Notes: generated by a model from the sequence alone, not told the origin. A stretch of 57,136 nt of DNA from Pseudonocardia sp. TRM90224 (GCF_021245725.1 NZ_JAJGSX010000044.1:1-57136); one strand, 5' to 3'; positions 24,914 to 33,761 are shown, numbered from the stretch's first letter. Translations and numbers: made by a program.

Positions 24914-25331
24914 CCGCCCAGCCGTCCTGCTCCGGCGCGGGGCGAGCAGGCTGGCGCGTCGGCTGCGGGCCCAGCGCCCGCCGGGCGCGATGAGCAGCGG
25001 CAAGATCGCTGTGCTGGCGCACCTGCACCAGCGGGGTCCCGCAACGCCGGGCGACGTCGCCGCGGCGGAGCACCAGCAACCCAAATCGCTCACCCGGGTG
25101 TTCGCCGAGTTGGAGGAGGCAGGCCTGGTGGAGCGCTCGCCGAGCGGGACCGACGGCCGCCGATCGATACTGACGATCACCACGGCGGGCTCCGAAGCGC
25201 TGGTCGCCGATCTGGCCGGCCGGGACGAGTGGCTGGCCGGAGCGCTCGCGGGACTGAGCACGACCGAGATCGGGGTACTGCACCTCGCGGCCGGGCTGAT
25301 GGAGCGACTGGCGGAAGGGGATGCGTCATGA
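24864..25331 (+). CDS. MarR-family transcriptional regulator
   Basis: About 155 residues from GTG 24864. The winged helix-turn-helix is clear: TPGDVAAAEHQQPKSLTRVFAEL as recognition part and GRRSILTITTAG as wing. The dimerisation helix RRGASRLARRLRAQ lies upstream of the ATG at 24990, so that ATG would truncate the fold; GTG 24864 is the nearest in-frame start upstream but lacks a strong ribosome-binding site. The 5' end overlaps the divergent FUSC gene, which MarR proteins often regulate. Its TGA overlaps the ATG of the amylase (ATGA). Confidence 0.78.
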   Translation: MIRCSTVQKLSSATTSTRPAVLLRRGASRLARRLRAQRPPGAMSSGKIAVLAHLHQRGPATPGDVAAAEHQQPKSLTRVFAELEEAGLVERSPSGTDGRRSILTITTAGSEALVADLAGRDEWLAGALAGLSTTEIGVLHLAAGLMERLAEGDAS

Positions 25332-26617
25332 GGGAACCGGACTGGGTGCGGCACGCGATCTGGTGGCACGTCTACCCGCTGGGTTTCGTCGGCGCCGCCG
25401 ATCCCGCCGCCGGGCCGGCACACCGGCTCTCCGAGCTCCTGAAGTGGCTCGACTACGCCGTCGAACTCGGCGCCTCCGGGCTGGCGCTCGGCCCGATCTT
25501 CGCCGCCACCACGCACGGCTACGACACCGTCGACCACTTCCGCATCGATCCGCGGCTCGGCGACGAGCGGGACTTCGACGAGCTGGTCGCCGCTGCTCAC
25601 GAGCGCGGCCTGCGGATCCTGCTCGACGGGGTGTTCAACCACGTCGGCCAGGAGTTCCCGGCCTTCGCCCGTGCGCTGGAGGGCTCGGCGGCCGATGCGG
25701 CCTGGTTCCGCTTCGACGGCGCCGAGTACACGACGTTCGAGGGGCACTCCGACCTGCCGGCCTTGAACCACGACAACCCGGCCGTCGCCGAGTACGTGGG
25801 CGACGTGATGTGCCACTGGCTCGACCGCGGCGCGGCCGGGTGGCGGCTGGACGCGGCGTACGCCGTGCCCCGGCCGTTCTGGGATCGCGCGCTGCAACCC
25901 GTCCGGGTCGCGCACCCCGACGCCTACCTCGTCGGCGAGGTGATCCACGGCGACTACGCCGGGATCGTCGAGGAATCCGGCTTGCACTCGGTGACGCAGT
26001 ACGAGCTGTGGAAGGCGATCTGGAGCTCGATCGGCGACGGCAACTTCTTCGAGCTCGAGTGGGCGATGCGGCGGCACAACGCCCTCCTGGACGCGTTCGT
26101 GCCGATGACGTTCGTCGGCAACCACGACGTCACAAGGATCGCGTCGCAGGTCGTCGACGAGCGCCACCTGCCGCATGCTCTGGTCGTCCTGATGACGGTC
26201 GGCGGCACGCCGGCCGTCTACTACGGCGACGAGCAGGCCTTCCGCGGGGTGAAGGAGGACCGGGCCGGGGGCGACGACGCCGTCCGCCCGCAGTTCCCAT
26301 CCGACGGCCCCGCGCAGCTCGCCCCGTACGGCTGGCCGACCTACCGGCTCCACCAGGACCTCATCGGCCTTCGTCGGCGACACCCGTGGCTGCACGAGGC
26401 CCGCGCGCGGTCCGTCCACCTGGCCAACGAGCAGTGGCTCTTCCTCGCCGAACACGACGACGGCCGGCTCGCCGTCGCGTTGAACCTCGCCGATCAACCG
26501 TTCGGCTGCGGGGTCGAGGGTGCGCGGGAGGTGCTCGCCGGAGCGGCGGATTTGCAGGGCGCGACGGTGACGGTGCCCCCGCACGGCTGGGCGATCATCG
26601 GCGTGGGCGCGGATTGA
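25328..26617 (+). CDS. GH13 alpha-amylase-family glycoside hydrolase
   Basis: The 429-residue single-domain TIM-barrel protein has the conserved GH13 regions: DGVFNHVG (100-107), GWRLDAAYA with nucleophile Asp175, VGEV with acid/base Glu204 and FVGNHDV with Asp267. A short beta-sandwich follows. No signal peptide, so it acts inside the cell on alpha-glucans or oligosaccharides, perhaps maltodextrin from glycogen. The start codon overlaps the MarR stop, implying cotranslation, an uncommon pairing. Confidence 0.9.
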   Translation: MREPDWVRHAIWWHVYPLGFVGAADPAAGPAHRLSELLKWLDYAVELGASGLALGPIFAATTHGYDTVDHFRIDPRLGDERDFDELVAAAHERGLRILLDGVFNHVGQEFPAFARALEGSAADAAWFRFDGAEYTTFEGHSDLPALNHDNPAVAEYVGDVMCHWLDRGAAGWRLDAAYAVPRPFWDRALQPVRVAHPDAYLVGEVIHGDYAGIVEESGLHSVTQYELWKAIWSSIGDGNFFELEWAMRRHNALLDAFVPMTFVGNHDVTRIASQVVDERHLPHALVVLMTVGGTPAVYYGDEQAFRGVKEDRAGGDDAVRPQFPSDGPAQLAPYGWPTYRLHQDLIGLRRRHPWLHEARARSVHLANEQWLFLAEHDDGRLAVALNLADQPFGCGVEGAREVLAGAADLQGATVTVPPHGWAIIGVGAD

Positions 26618-26622
26618 GCGGC

Positions 26623-27360
26623 ATGCAGGACGTTCAGGTTGTTGTCGCCCATCGGGAGCGCGCGACGCTGCGGGTCGGTGACGTGTTCCTGAAGATCGAC
26701 GCCGATCAGGCGCGCATCGACGTCGAGGCCGAAGCGATGGCCATGGCGCCGGTTCCGACCCCTGAGGTGCTGTGGCGCAAGCCGTCCGTGCTCGCGATCG
26801 CCGCCGTCCCGGGAACCGCGCTCGGCCGCCTCGGCCGACCGTCGCCCGCGTCCCCGGCGGCCTGGGCAGCAGCGGGTGCTGCCGTCCGGACGCTGCACGA
26901 CGCGCCGCTGCCGCCATGGCCCCTTCCGACGGGCGACCGGATCGCAGCGGATCTCGACGTCGAGTGCGAGCGGCTCATCGCGGAGGGTGTCCTCCCCGCC
27001 GAGCTGGTCACACGCAACCGCAGGGTCGCCGACGCCGCGCTCCGGGCGTGGACACCGGCGTTCACCCATGGCGACCTGCAGCTCGCCCACGTCTTCGTCG
27101 AAGGCGACGAGATCACGGGGGTGATCGACTGGTCCGAGGCGGGCCGGGGCGACCCCATGTACGACCTCGCCACCTTGACGCTCGGGCACGAGGAACGTCT
27201 GGGTGATGTCCTCAGCGGCTACGGCGTGGACGTCGACCTCGACGTGATCCACGGGTGGTGGTCGCAGCGAAGCCTGCAGAACGTCCGTTGGCTGGTCGAG
27301 CACGGCTTCGACCCGTTCCTGCCGGGCTGCGAGGTCGACGTGCTCCGCGCTCGGATGTGA
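26623..27360 (+). CDS. Aminoglycoside-phosphotransferase-fold kinase
   Basis: The 245-residue protein has the APH/choline-kinase catalytic loop FTHGDLQLAHVF (Asp151) and the metal-binding DW (Asp169). The loop has His where many relatives have Asn. An N-lobe Lys (FLKID) fits the ATP site. Members phosphorylate small molecules such as amino sugars, choline, homoserine or antibiotics; here the substrate is unknown. It starts six bases after the amylase stop, so both are probably one transcript with marR. Confidence 0.85.
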   Translation: MQDVQVVVAHRERATLRVGDVFLKIDADQARIDVEAEAMAMAPVPTPEVLWRKPSVLAIAAVPGTALGRLGRPSPASPAAWAAAGAAVRTLHDAPLPPWPLPTGDRIAADLDVECERLIAEGVLPAELVTRNRRVADAALRAWTPAFTHGDLQLAHVFVEGDEITGVIDWSEAGRGDPMYDLATLTLGHEERLGDVLSGYGVDVDLDVIHGWWSQRSLQNVRWLVEHGFDPFLPGCEVDVLRARM

Positions 27361-27366
27361 GGCCCA

Positions 27367-28602
27367 TTAGGCCGAGGCGCCGGACCGCCGGCGCAGCGCC
27401 GGGGCCAGCGCCCGCTGCGCGACGAACAGCGCGATCCCGATCGCGGTGGACGCCGCCCACAGCGTGGGCCGTCCGGCGTGGTCGAGCACCGCTGTGCCGG
27501 CCAGCGGGCCGAGCACGGCGCCGAGGCTCCAGGTGGTGGAGGCGATGCCCATGTAGCGCCCGCGCAGGTCGGCCGGCGCGATGGCGGCGAATGTGGCGCC
27601 GAACATCACGGAGACGCCGATCTGGCCGAGGGTCCAAAGGACGACCGAGCCGGCGAGGCCCGCGACGCCGCCGACGACGGCGCCGAGCCCGCCGCCGACG
27701 CCGACCAGCAGCATCGAGACCGCCAGGACCGAGGCGGTGTCGCGGCCGTCGAGCAGCCGAACCGCGAGCGGCTGCAGGACGACGATCGCGATCCCGTTCA
27801 GGGCGAGCAGCCCGCCGAACGTCGCCGGGTTGTGGCCGTCGGCGGCCATGACGAGCGGGAGCGTGGAGAACGACTGCAGGAACGTCGTGAAGTAGACGAT
27901 GTGGATCGCCGCCATGCCGAGCATCAACCGGTCCCGGAGGAGGACGGGCAGCACCGCGCGCCGGATGGCCTTGGAGGTCGCCGGCCGGGTCTCGGGGATG
28001 AAGCGCCACACGATCAGGGCGGCGATCAGCGAGGTTGCGGCGTTGATCCAGAACAGGATGCCGAACCCGTGCTGGACCAGAACCCCGGCGGCGACCGTCG
28101 AGACCGTGAAGCCGACGTTCGCGGCCCAGAAGAGCAGGCCGTAGGCGCGGACGCGCTGCTCCGCGGGCTGGTCCGACACCGAGGCCGAGGCCACCGGACG
28201 GAACAGCTCGCCCGTCAGGCCGACCCCGGCGGCCGCCGCGACGAGCGTGGGCACCGACTCCGTCGAGCCGAGTGCGATCAGCGCGACCGCGGAACCCAGG
28301 AAGCCGGCAAGCATGGTGTTGCGTCGACCGATCCGGTCGCCGAGCCAGCCGCCCAGCAGCTGCGACCCGATGTCGCCGACGCCGACCGCCGCCATCACGA
28401 CGCCGGCCGTCGTCGGCGAGAGCCCCTGCTCCTGGGTCAGGTAAAGCACCAGGAACGCCCGCGCGAGCCCACCGGCCCGGCTCACGAACTGCGTCGCCGT
28501 GAGCGCCCAGACCACGCTCGGGTGCTGCAGCAACCGCGCGAGGCGCGGGCGGGGCGCGGCAGTCGCGGTGGCGGGGGTCCGGGTGTCCTGGATCGTCGTC
28601 AT
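27367..28602 (-). CDS. MFS transporter
   Basis: The protein has 411 residues, about twelve spans and an MFS motif A GGWLGDRIGRRNT. The C-terminal half has GRYMGIASTTWSLGAVLGPL, typical of DHA1-like multidrug exporters. Convergent with the kinase gene, six bases apart. The ATG at 28602 is preceded by the intergenic region shared with the hairpin at 28697. Confidence 0.87.
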   Translation of the reverse strand: MTTIQDTRTPATATAAPRPRLARLLQHPSVVWALTATQFVSRAGGLARAFLVLYLTQEQGLSPTTAGVVMAAVGVGDIGSQLLGGWLGDRIGRRNTMLAGFLGSAVALIALGSTESVPTLVAAAAGVGLTGELFRPVASASVSDQPAEQRVRAYGLLFWAANVGFTVSTVAAGVLVQHGFGILFWINAATSLIAALIVWRFIPETRPATSKAIRRAVLPVLLRDRLMLGMAAIHIVYFTTFLQSFSTLPLVMAADGHNPATFGGLLALNGIAIVVLQPLAVRLLDGRDTASVLAVSMLLVGVGGGLGAVVGGVAGLAGSVVLWTLGQIGVSVMFGATFAAIAPADLRGRYMGIASTTWSLGAVLGPLAGTAVLDHAGRPTLWAASTAIGIALFVAQRALAPALRRRSGASA

Positions 28603-28696
28603 GCCGACGACGCTAGGTTCGCCAGAGCATCAAGAAAAGCGATTCTTCCCGATCGAATCGATCGCCACTGACTATGCTCCGCCTCGACCCTCCCCG

Positions 28697-28766
28697 AACT
28701 TCCCCACCGTTTTGCCAACCTGCACACGCAAAACGGCGTGCAGGTTGGCAAAACGGTGGGGAAGTT
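28697..28766. repeat. Perfect 29-bp palindrome beginning AACTTCCCCACCGTTTTG
   Basis: Two exact 29-base arms (28697-28725 and 28738-28766) enclose a 12-base loop. It lies 11 bases beyond the TetR stop, so it could terminate that transcript, but there is no T tract. Three relatives lie between 32376 and 32646. Confidence 0.9.
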
Positions 28767-28777
28767 GGGTTGGTGGG

Positions 28778-29332
28778 TCAGTCGGGCGCTGCGGCTTCGA
28801 GGAACGTGACGAGCTGGTTCCACATCCGGACCTGGTCGTTTGCGGTCGGGGTCGGCAGCAGGTGGTTCGCGCCGATCATCAGCATGTAGATCATCGTCCC
28901 GACGTCGTCTGCCACCTGGGGGTCGGCGACGACGCGGCGGCACTGCGACTGGAGGAACTCGATGCGGGCGGCGTCGATGCGTTCCAGCGCCTCGCGCACC
29001 TGCTCGTCGCGGCCGGCCCAGGAGCGGATGGCGACCTCGAGGTCGCGGGTCCGCTCGGCGTCCGCGCCGACGATCTCGGTCATCCGGCGCAGAGTCCGCA
29101 CGCCGTCGTCGGCGGGCATCGCCGCGAGCTGGTCGATGAAGGTCTGCGTCCGCAGCTGCTCGAAGTGCTCCATGAGCGCGGTCCGGTATCCCGGGACCCC
29201 GCCGAAGAAGTGGTAGAAGGAGCCCTTGCTCCGCCCCACGCGTTCGCTCAAGACGTCGATCGTGAGGGCGCCCCAGCCGTCCGTCGACAGCACGGCGAGG
29301 CCGGCATCGAGCCATCCGCTCCGTGAGGTCAT
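28778..29332 (-). CDS. TetR-family transcriptional regulator
   Basis: The protein has 184 residues. The N-terminal helix-turn-helix covers about 8-52 (LTIDVLSERVGRSKGSFYHFFGG), followed by a helical ligand domain. A GATAAT hexamer (plus-strand attatc, 29341-29346) lies eight bases before the ATG, suggesting a near-leaderless start. Divergent from the SnoaL-like gene across the palindrome at 29398-29424, which is its likely operator. Confidence 0.88.
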   Translation of the reverse strand: MTSRSGWLDAGLAVLSTDGWGALTIDVLSERVGRSKGSFYHFFGGVPGYRTALMEHFEQLRTQTFIDQLAAMPADDGVRTLRRMTEIVGADAERTRDLEVAIRSWAGRDEQVREALERIDAARIEFLQSQCRRVVADPQVADDVGTMIYMLMIGANHLLPTPTANDQVRMWNQLVTFLEAAAPD

Positions 29333-29397
29333 GGCTGACGATTATCGGACCCGGTGCGCGACCGGGGTCGTTCGCGGTGCATTCGGTCTTCCTCAGC

Positions 29398-29424
29398 GGC
29401 TATACTATACGTCATAGTATAGCC
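29398..29424. promoter_or_regulatory. Perfect 11-bp palindrome, probable TetR operator
   Basis: GGCTATACTAT, five bases, then ATAGTATAGCC. It is strikingly AT-rich for this genome, ends at the base before the ATG at 29425, and lies 66 bases from the TetR start. It leaves no room for a Shine-Dalgarno sequence, so the downstream gene may be leaderless with its -10 inside the operator. Confidence 0.75.
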
Positions 29425-29826
29425 ATGAACCCGGACGAATCCGATGCCACAGGCCGGACCCGCGAACTGTTCACGACCTACCACGACGCCTGGGTGGCCC
29501 ACGACGCCGACCGGATCGCGTCGCTGCACACCCCCGAGACCGTGTTCCAGGTCCACGCGGGGCAGCCGGCCGCCCGCAGCCCCGAGGAAGTGCGCAAATC
29601 CGCGGCCGAGACGTTCGCGCTCGTCCCCGACCTCACCTTCGAGGAGGTGTCGCTGCGGTTCGGCGCCGACTACTGGGTCGCGGAGTGGCGGCTGCACGCG
29701 ACCGGCCGCGACGGCCGGCCGGTCGTCGTCGATCTCGTCGACGTCGTCACCGTCGAGGGCGACCGGGTCAAGGCCAAGCACTCCTACGTCGACGGCCTCG
29801 CGATGCAGGCGGCGTTGGCCGGCTGA
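29425..29826 (+). CDS. SnoaL/NTF2-like protein
   Basis: The protein has 133 residues with the NTF2-like cone-fold pattern: an N-terminal helix (LFTTYHDAWVAHDADRIASLHTP), then curved strands (YWVAEWRLHATG, VVVDLVDVVTVEGDRVKAKHSYVD). Members are small cyclases, isomerases or ligand-binding proteins; catalysis cannot be assigned. The gene is divergent from tetR, and the operator-like palindrome abuts its start codon, so TetR repression is likely. Confidence 0.85.
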   Translation: MNPDESDATGRTRELFTTYHDAWVAHDADRIASLHTPETVFQVHAGQPAARSPEEVRKSAAETFALVPDLTFEEVSLRFGADYWVAEWRLHATGRDGRPVVVDLVDVVTVEGDRVKAKHSYVDGLAMQAALAG

Positions 29827-29860
29827 CGGGTTGGGCGGCTCCGGGCCCGTCGGCGACCCC

Positions 29861-31264
29861 TCAGTGGTGGAAGCCGCTGGGCCCGGAGCGGCCGGCCCGC
29901 TCGGCGTCGTCGACCAGCTGGGACGTGACCGACCGCAGGTCGCGGAGGAACAGCTCGGCCAGGTCCTGCGAGAACCCGTGCCGGCACACGACCCGCAGGA
30001 CGGCGAGATCGGTGCGGTTCTCGGGGAACGTGTAGGCGGGCACCTGCCAGCCGTGCTCGCGCAGCCCGCGGGACACGGCGAACACGTCCCAGCCCGTGAC
30101 GTCGTCGGTCGTGGTGAAGGCGAAGACCGGCAGCTGGTCGCCGTGGGTGAGCAGCCGGTAGGGACCCATGGCGCCGATCCGCTCGGCGAGGTCGGTGGCC
30201 ACCTCACGTGCGGCCTGCTGCACGGCGGTCATCCCGGAGCGGCCGAGGCGGAAGAACGTGTAGTACTGGGCGATGACCTGGGCGCCGGGGCGGGAGAAGT
30301 TCAGCGCGAACGTCGGCATCTCGCCGCCGAGGTAGTTGACCTTGAAGACGAGCTCCTCCGGCAGGGCGTCGGCGTCGCGCCAGAGCACCCAGCCGACACC
30401 GGGGTAGACCAGGCCGTACTTGTGGCCCGACGTGTTGATCGAGGCCACCCGGGGGAGCCGGAAGTCCCACACCAGGTCGGGGTCCAGGAAGGGCGCGATC
30501 ATCGCGCCCGACGCGCCGTCGACGTGGATCGGCACGTCCGGCCCACCGCTCGCGGCCAGCTCGTCGAGCGTGGCGGCGATCTCGGCAACGGGTTCGTAGC
30601 TGCCGTCGAAGGTGGAGCCCAGGATAGCGACGACGCCGATGGTGTTCTCGTCGCACTGCGCGACGGCTTCGGCGGCGCCGAGGTGGAAACGGTCGCCCTC
30701 CATGGGCACGATCCGCGGCTCGACCTCCCAGTAGTTGCAGAACTTCTCCCAGCAGACCTGCACGTTCGCGCCCATCACGAGGTTCGGGCGGCGCTGCGGG
30801 TCCCGACCGGCCGCTGCCGCCCAGCGCCGCTTGAGCGCCATGCCCGCAAGCATGCAGGCCTCGCTGGACCCGGTGGTGGAGCAGCCGGTGACCACCTGCG
30901 GGTCGGGGACGTGCCAGAGGTCGGCCAGGATCGCCAAGCAGCGGTTCTCGATCGCAGCGGTCTGCGGGTACTCGTCCTTGTCGATCATGTTCTTGTCGAG
31001 GGCCTCGGCCATCAGCGTGCGCGCCTGCGGCTCCATCCAGGTCGTGACGAAGGTCGCGAGGTTCATCCGCGCGCTGCCGTCGAGCAGCAGCTCGTCGTGG
31101 ATGAGCTGGTAGGCGACGTCCGGCGGCACCGGATCGTCGGCGAGAGCGGCCATCGGGGCGTGGATGACGTTCTCGACGGCCGGGTTCGCCGACCCGAGGA
31201 ACGGGTTCGGGTCCACCCTGCGCGAGGTGTGCCTGCGGGGCGCGCGATCACCGCGGAGTGCCAT
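29861..31264 (-). CDS. gad: Glutamate decarboxylase
   Basis: The 467-residue fold-type I PLP enzyme has HVDGASG (Asp249 binding the pyridine nitrogen) and INTSGHKYG (Lys282 as the Schiff-base lysine), plus TGCSTTGSSEA and the GAD-specific FALNFSRPGAQVIAQYY. It converts glutamate to GABA and CO2, consuming a proton. The length fits bacterial GadB. No GABA antiporter is adjacent. The ATG has only a weak ribosome-binding site. Confidence 0.92.
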   Translation of the reverse strand: MALRGDRAPRRHTSRRVDPNPFLGSANPAVENVIHAPMAALADDPVPPDVAYQLIHDELLLDGSARMNLATFVTTWMEPQARTLMAEALDKNMIDKDEYPQTAAIENRCLAILADLWHVPDPQVVTGCSTTGSSEACMLAGMALKRRWAAAAGRDPQRRPNLVMGANVQVCWEKFCNYWEVEPRIVPMEGDRFHLGAAEAVAQCDENTIGVVAILGSTFDGSYEPVAEIAATLDELAASGGPDVPIHVDGASGAMIAPFLDPDLVWDFRLPRVASINTSGHKYGLVYPGVGWVLWRDADALPEELVFKVNYLGGEMPTFALNFSRPGAQVIAQYYTFFRLGRSGMTAVQQAAREVATDLAERIGAMGPYRLLTHGDQLPVFAFTTTDDVTGWDVFAVSRGLREHGWQVPAYTFPENRTDLAVLRVVCRHGFSQDLAELFLRDLRSVTSQLVDDAERAGRSGPSGFHH

Positions 31265-31331
31265 GGCGCGAGCCTGCCACGGTGGGCGGTCGCGTCAGCC
31301 CGATCAGCCACGAACGGCTGACCGGCGCGGG

Positions 31332-32336
31332 TCAGGGTGTGACCTGATCGGACACCGCAGTCACTGCAGCGACCGCGAAGCCGCCCCAGGCGCGCTCGCG
31401 GGCCGTCTCGTGGCCGAGCGTCCGTTGCTCGACCAGGGTCAAGCCGCACGAGCGGAGCAGCTCGGCGAGCCGATCGCGGGACGGCGGTGCGCTGTCGATC
31501 CCGAAGCGGAGCGGCTCGCCCGCGGCCCGGGTCGCGGCGCGGCCGTAGCGCCAGTACAGGCTGCGGCTCACGAGCGGCTCGGTGGTGAAGTAGTCGAACA
31601 CGACCACGCTGCCGGTCGCCGTGCCGGCGATCTTCCGCAAGGTGCTATCGACCGCTGCCCGGTCCAGGTACATGATCACGCCTTCCCACAGGAAGACCGT
31701 GCGGCGGTGTGGCTCGAACCCGGCGTCGACGAGCCGCGCGAACCAGTCCTCGGTCCCGAAGTCGGCGGCCACGAACACGACGTCGCCCGGGTCGATCCCG
31801 GCCTGTTGCAGCAGCTGCCGCTTGCTGGCCTGCGTCTGCGGCATGTCGACCTCGAAGCAGCGGACGTCGCCCGCCCGGAACGCGCGCGTGTCGAAACCCG
31901 CGCCGAGGATGACGAACTGGTCGGCGTCGGCGAGGTGGCGCTCGACGGCAGCATCGACGAACGTCACGCGGGCGGACGCCTCGTACTGCGGGGGGACGTC
32001 ACCCTCGAACGGGTACCGGAAGGCGCTGGGCACGTAGCCCGTCAGGCGGTGGGCCAGCAGCATCGGCCCGCCCGCCAGCAGCAGCGCCGGCCGCGACGTG
32101 CTGGGCAGCGCCAGCAACAACCGGTGGGCGGCCTCGTCGCGCCGGAGGCCGAGCATGTGCATGAGCGAACGCGCCGAGAGGGGGCCCTGCGCCGTGATCG
32201 ACACGTTCGAGTTGCGGCCGGCCAGGAAGATCCTGGCCAGCCAGATCGCGTAGCCGAGCAACGTGATCGGGCACAGCAGCACGTTGACGACGTAGAAGGC
32301 CGCCGCGCTCCCGCGTCCTGCCGCCGTGGCCCTCAT
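31332..32336 (-). CDS. Class I SAM-dependent methyltransferase, LCMT/PPM1-like
   Basis: The protein has 334 residues. It begins with a hydrophobic segment (about 12-38) that could anchor it in the membrane, then the putative SAM motif FVILGAGFDTRAFR (about 140-153), CFEVDMPQTQ and LWEGVIMYLD, as in the leucine-carboxyl-methyltransferase-like family common in actinobacteria. Substrate unknown. I chose ATG 32336; the upstream extension runs into repeat sequence. Confidence 0.82.
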   Translation of the reverse strand: MRATAAGRGSAAAFYVVNVLLCPITLLGYAIWLARIFLAGRNSNVSITAQGPLSARSLMHMLGLRRDEAAHRLLLALPSTSRPALLLAGGPMLLAHRLTGYVPSAFRYPFEGDVPPQYEASARVTFVDAAVERHLADADQFVILGAGFDTRAFRAGDVRCFEVDMPQTQASKRQLLQQAGIDPGDVVFVAADFGTEDWFARLVDAGFEPHRRTVFLWEGVIMYLDRAAVDSTLRKIAGTATGSVVVFDYFTTEPLVSRSLYWRYGRAATRAAGEPLRFGIDSAPPSRDRLAELLRSCGLTLVEQRTLGHETARERAWGGFAVAAVTAVSDQVTP

Positions 32337-32375
32337 GTGGACGATTGTCGGCCGTCCGGCCCTCCAGCGCCGCCC

Positions 32376-32445
32376 GACTTCCCCATCGTTTTGGGTGGAT
32401 GCGCGCCGCCACGGCGCGCAGGTGCACAAAACGGTGGGGAAGTTC
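32376..32445. repeat. ACTTCCCCATCGTTTTG palindrome, copy a
   Basis: ACTTCCCCATCGTTTTG pairs with CAAAACGGTGGGGAAGT with a single G-T pair in the stem. An inner hairpin GCGCGCCGCC/ACGGCGCGC forms the loop. It is nearly identical to the copy at 32579. Confidence 0.8.
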
Positions 32446-32460
32446 GTGGCCGCGAACCGC

Positions 32461-32530
32461 AACTTCCCCACCGTTTTGCCAACTTGCACACCTGCAACGC
32501 CGTGCAGATTGGCAAACCGGTGGGGAACTT
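32461..32530. repeat. AACTTCCCCACCGTTTTG palindrome, copy b
   Basis: It begins like the 28697 palindrome and shares its TTGCCAACTTGCACA section. The arms pair with a few mismatches (ATTGGCAAACCGG on the right). It sits between copies a and c, all on the gap between the methyltransferase and the FAD enzyme. Confidence 0.75.
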
Positions 32531-32578
32531 CTACGGCCGAGCGTGCTCTGCGGTACCCCAAGGGGGTCGACGTGGCTC

Positions 32579-32646
32579 AACTTCCCCATCGTTTTGGGTG
32601 GATGCGCGCCGCCACGGCGCGCAAGTGCACAAAACGGTGGGGAAGT
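32579..32646. repeat. ACTTCCCCATCGTTTTG palindrome, copy c
   Basis: It is almost the same as copy a (one internal base differs) and ends 14 bases before the GTG of the FAD enzyme. Just before it, 32551-32571 holds a KpnI/SalI-type segment (GGTACCCCAAGGGGGTCGAC) also present, reversed, in the 19662 cruciform. Confidence 0.8.
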
Positions 32647-32660
32647 GTGAGGATCGGTTG

Positions 32661-33761
32661 GTGAGCGCTGGACGTGTTGCGGTCATCGGGGTGGGCGTCC
32701 TCGGGGCCTGCGTGGGCTGGAACCTCGCCCGGCTCGGGGCCGACGTGATCCTCATCGACGCGGGCGGGCCCGGTGAAGGGGTCACGAACTGGTCGTTCTC
32801 CTGGGTCAATGCCAGCAACAAGACCGAGCGCAGGTCGTACTTCGACCTGAACGTCGCCGGCATCGACGCGCACCGCGAGCTCGCCGGAGCCATCGGGCCC
32901 GACCCGTGGTGGTTTCCCACCGGACACCTGCGCTGGGCGGACGACCCGACGGCGCTGTTCGCCAAAGCCGAACTGCTGGCGCGCTCGGGCTACCGGGTTG
33001 AGGTGTGCACGGGGGCTGAGGTCTGCCGCCGCTTCGAACCCGCGCTCGCGTTGCCCGCCGAGGCTCCCGTCCTGTACTACCCCGACGAGGCCTGGGTGCA
33101 CGGACGTCACCTCGTCGGCCGGTTGGTGGGCGAGGCCGTTGCTGCCGGCGCCGAGCTCCGGTCGGGCGTTGCGGTCCGCGAGATCGGCGTTGATGCCGAC
33201 GGAAGCGTCCGGACCGTCGCCCTCTCCGACGGGAGCCGGCTCGACGTCGACATCGTCGTAAACGCGGCCGGCCCCAGCGCCGCTGGCATCGCGGGGCTCC
33301 TTGGCCGGACCTTCCCGATGCGCCGCGAGCCCGGTGTCGTCACCCGGCTCGCCTGCACCCAGGTGCCGATCCACCGGGCGATGCACGCGCCGCACATCGA
33401 GCTCCGCCCCGACGGAGCCGATTCGGTGGTCCTCCACAGCCGCGAGATCGACGCTCTCATCGACACCGGCAAGGAGCCGGCCGAGCTCGCCCGGCTGCTC
33501 CACGAATCGGCGCGGCGGGTCGTCCCCGTGCTCGGCGACTTTCCTGTCGCGCAGGCCCGGGTGGTCGAGCGGCCCATCCCGGCCGACGGGTTCCCTTCAG
33601 TGGGAGCGGTGCCATCGGTGCCGGGCTACTACGAGGCCGTCACCCACAGCGGCATCACGCTCGGGCCGGTGCTCGGCCGGCTGCTCGCCGCGGAGATCGT
33701 CACCGGGCAGCGCGACGAGCTGCTGGCGGACTTCCGCCCGGAGCGGTTCGACCGGCCGTAG
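32661..33761 (+). CDS. FAD-dependent oxidoreductase, D-amino-acid/glycine oxidase family
   Basis: The 366-residue protein has the N-terminal dinucleotide-binding motif VAVIGVGVLGACVG (GxGxxG at 10-15) and acidic LID at the end of strand 2, a second FAD segment VNAAGPSA, and the DAAO-type C-terminus FPSVGAVPSVPGYYEAVTHSGITLGP. It oxidises an amine or amino acid with O2 or another acceptor; the substrate is unknown. GTG start with AGGAT seven bases upstream. Confidence 0.87.
   Translation: MSAGRVAVIGVGVLGACVGWNLARLGADVILIDAGGPGEGVTNWSFSWVNASNKTERRSYFDLNVAGIDAHRELAGAIGPDPWWFPTGHLRWADDPTALFAKAELLARSGYRVEVCTGAEVCRRFEPALALPAEAPVLYYPDEAWVHGRHLVGRLVGEAVAAGAELRSGVAVREIGVDADGSVRTVALSDGSRLDVDIVVNAAGPSAAGIAGLLGRTFPMRREPGVVTRLACTQVPIHRAMHAPHIELRPDGADSVVLHSREIDALIDTGKEPAELARLLHESARRVVPVLGDFPVAQARVVERPIPADGFPSVGAVPSVPGYYEAVTHSGITLGPVLGRLLAAEIVTGQRDELLADFRPERFDRP

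Noticed and set aside
26623..27360. Aminoglycoside resistance gene
   Set aside because: Only the general APH kinase fold is visible and it sits in an operon with an amylase. Nothing points to an antibiotic substrate.
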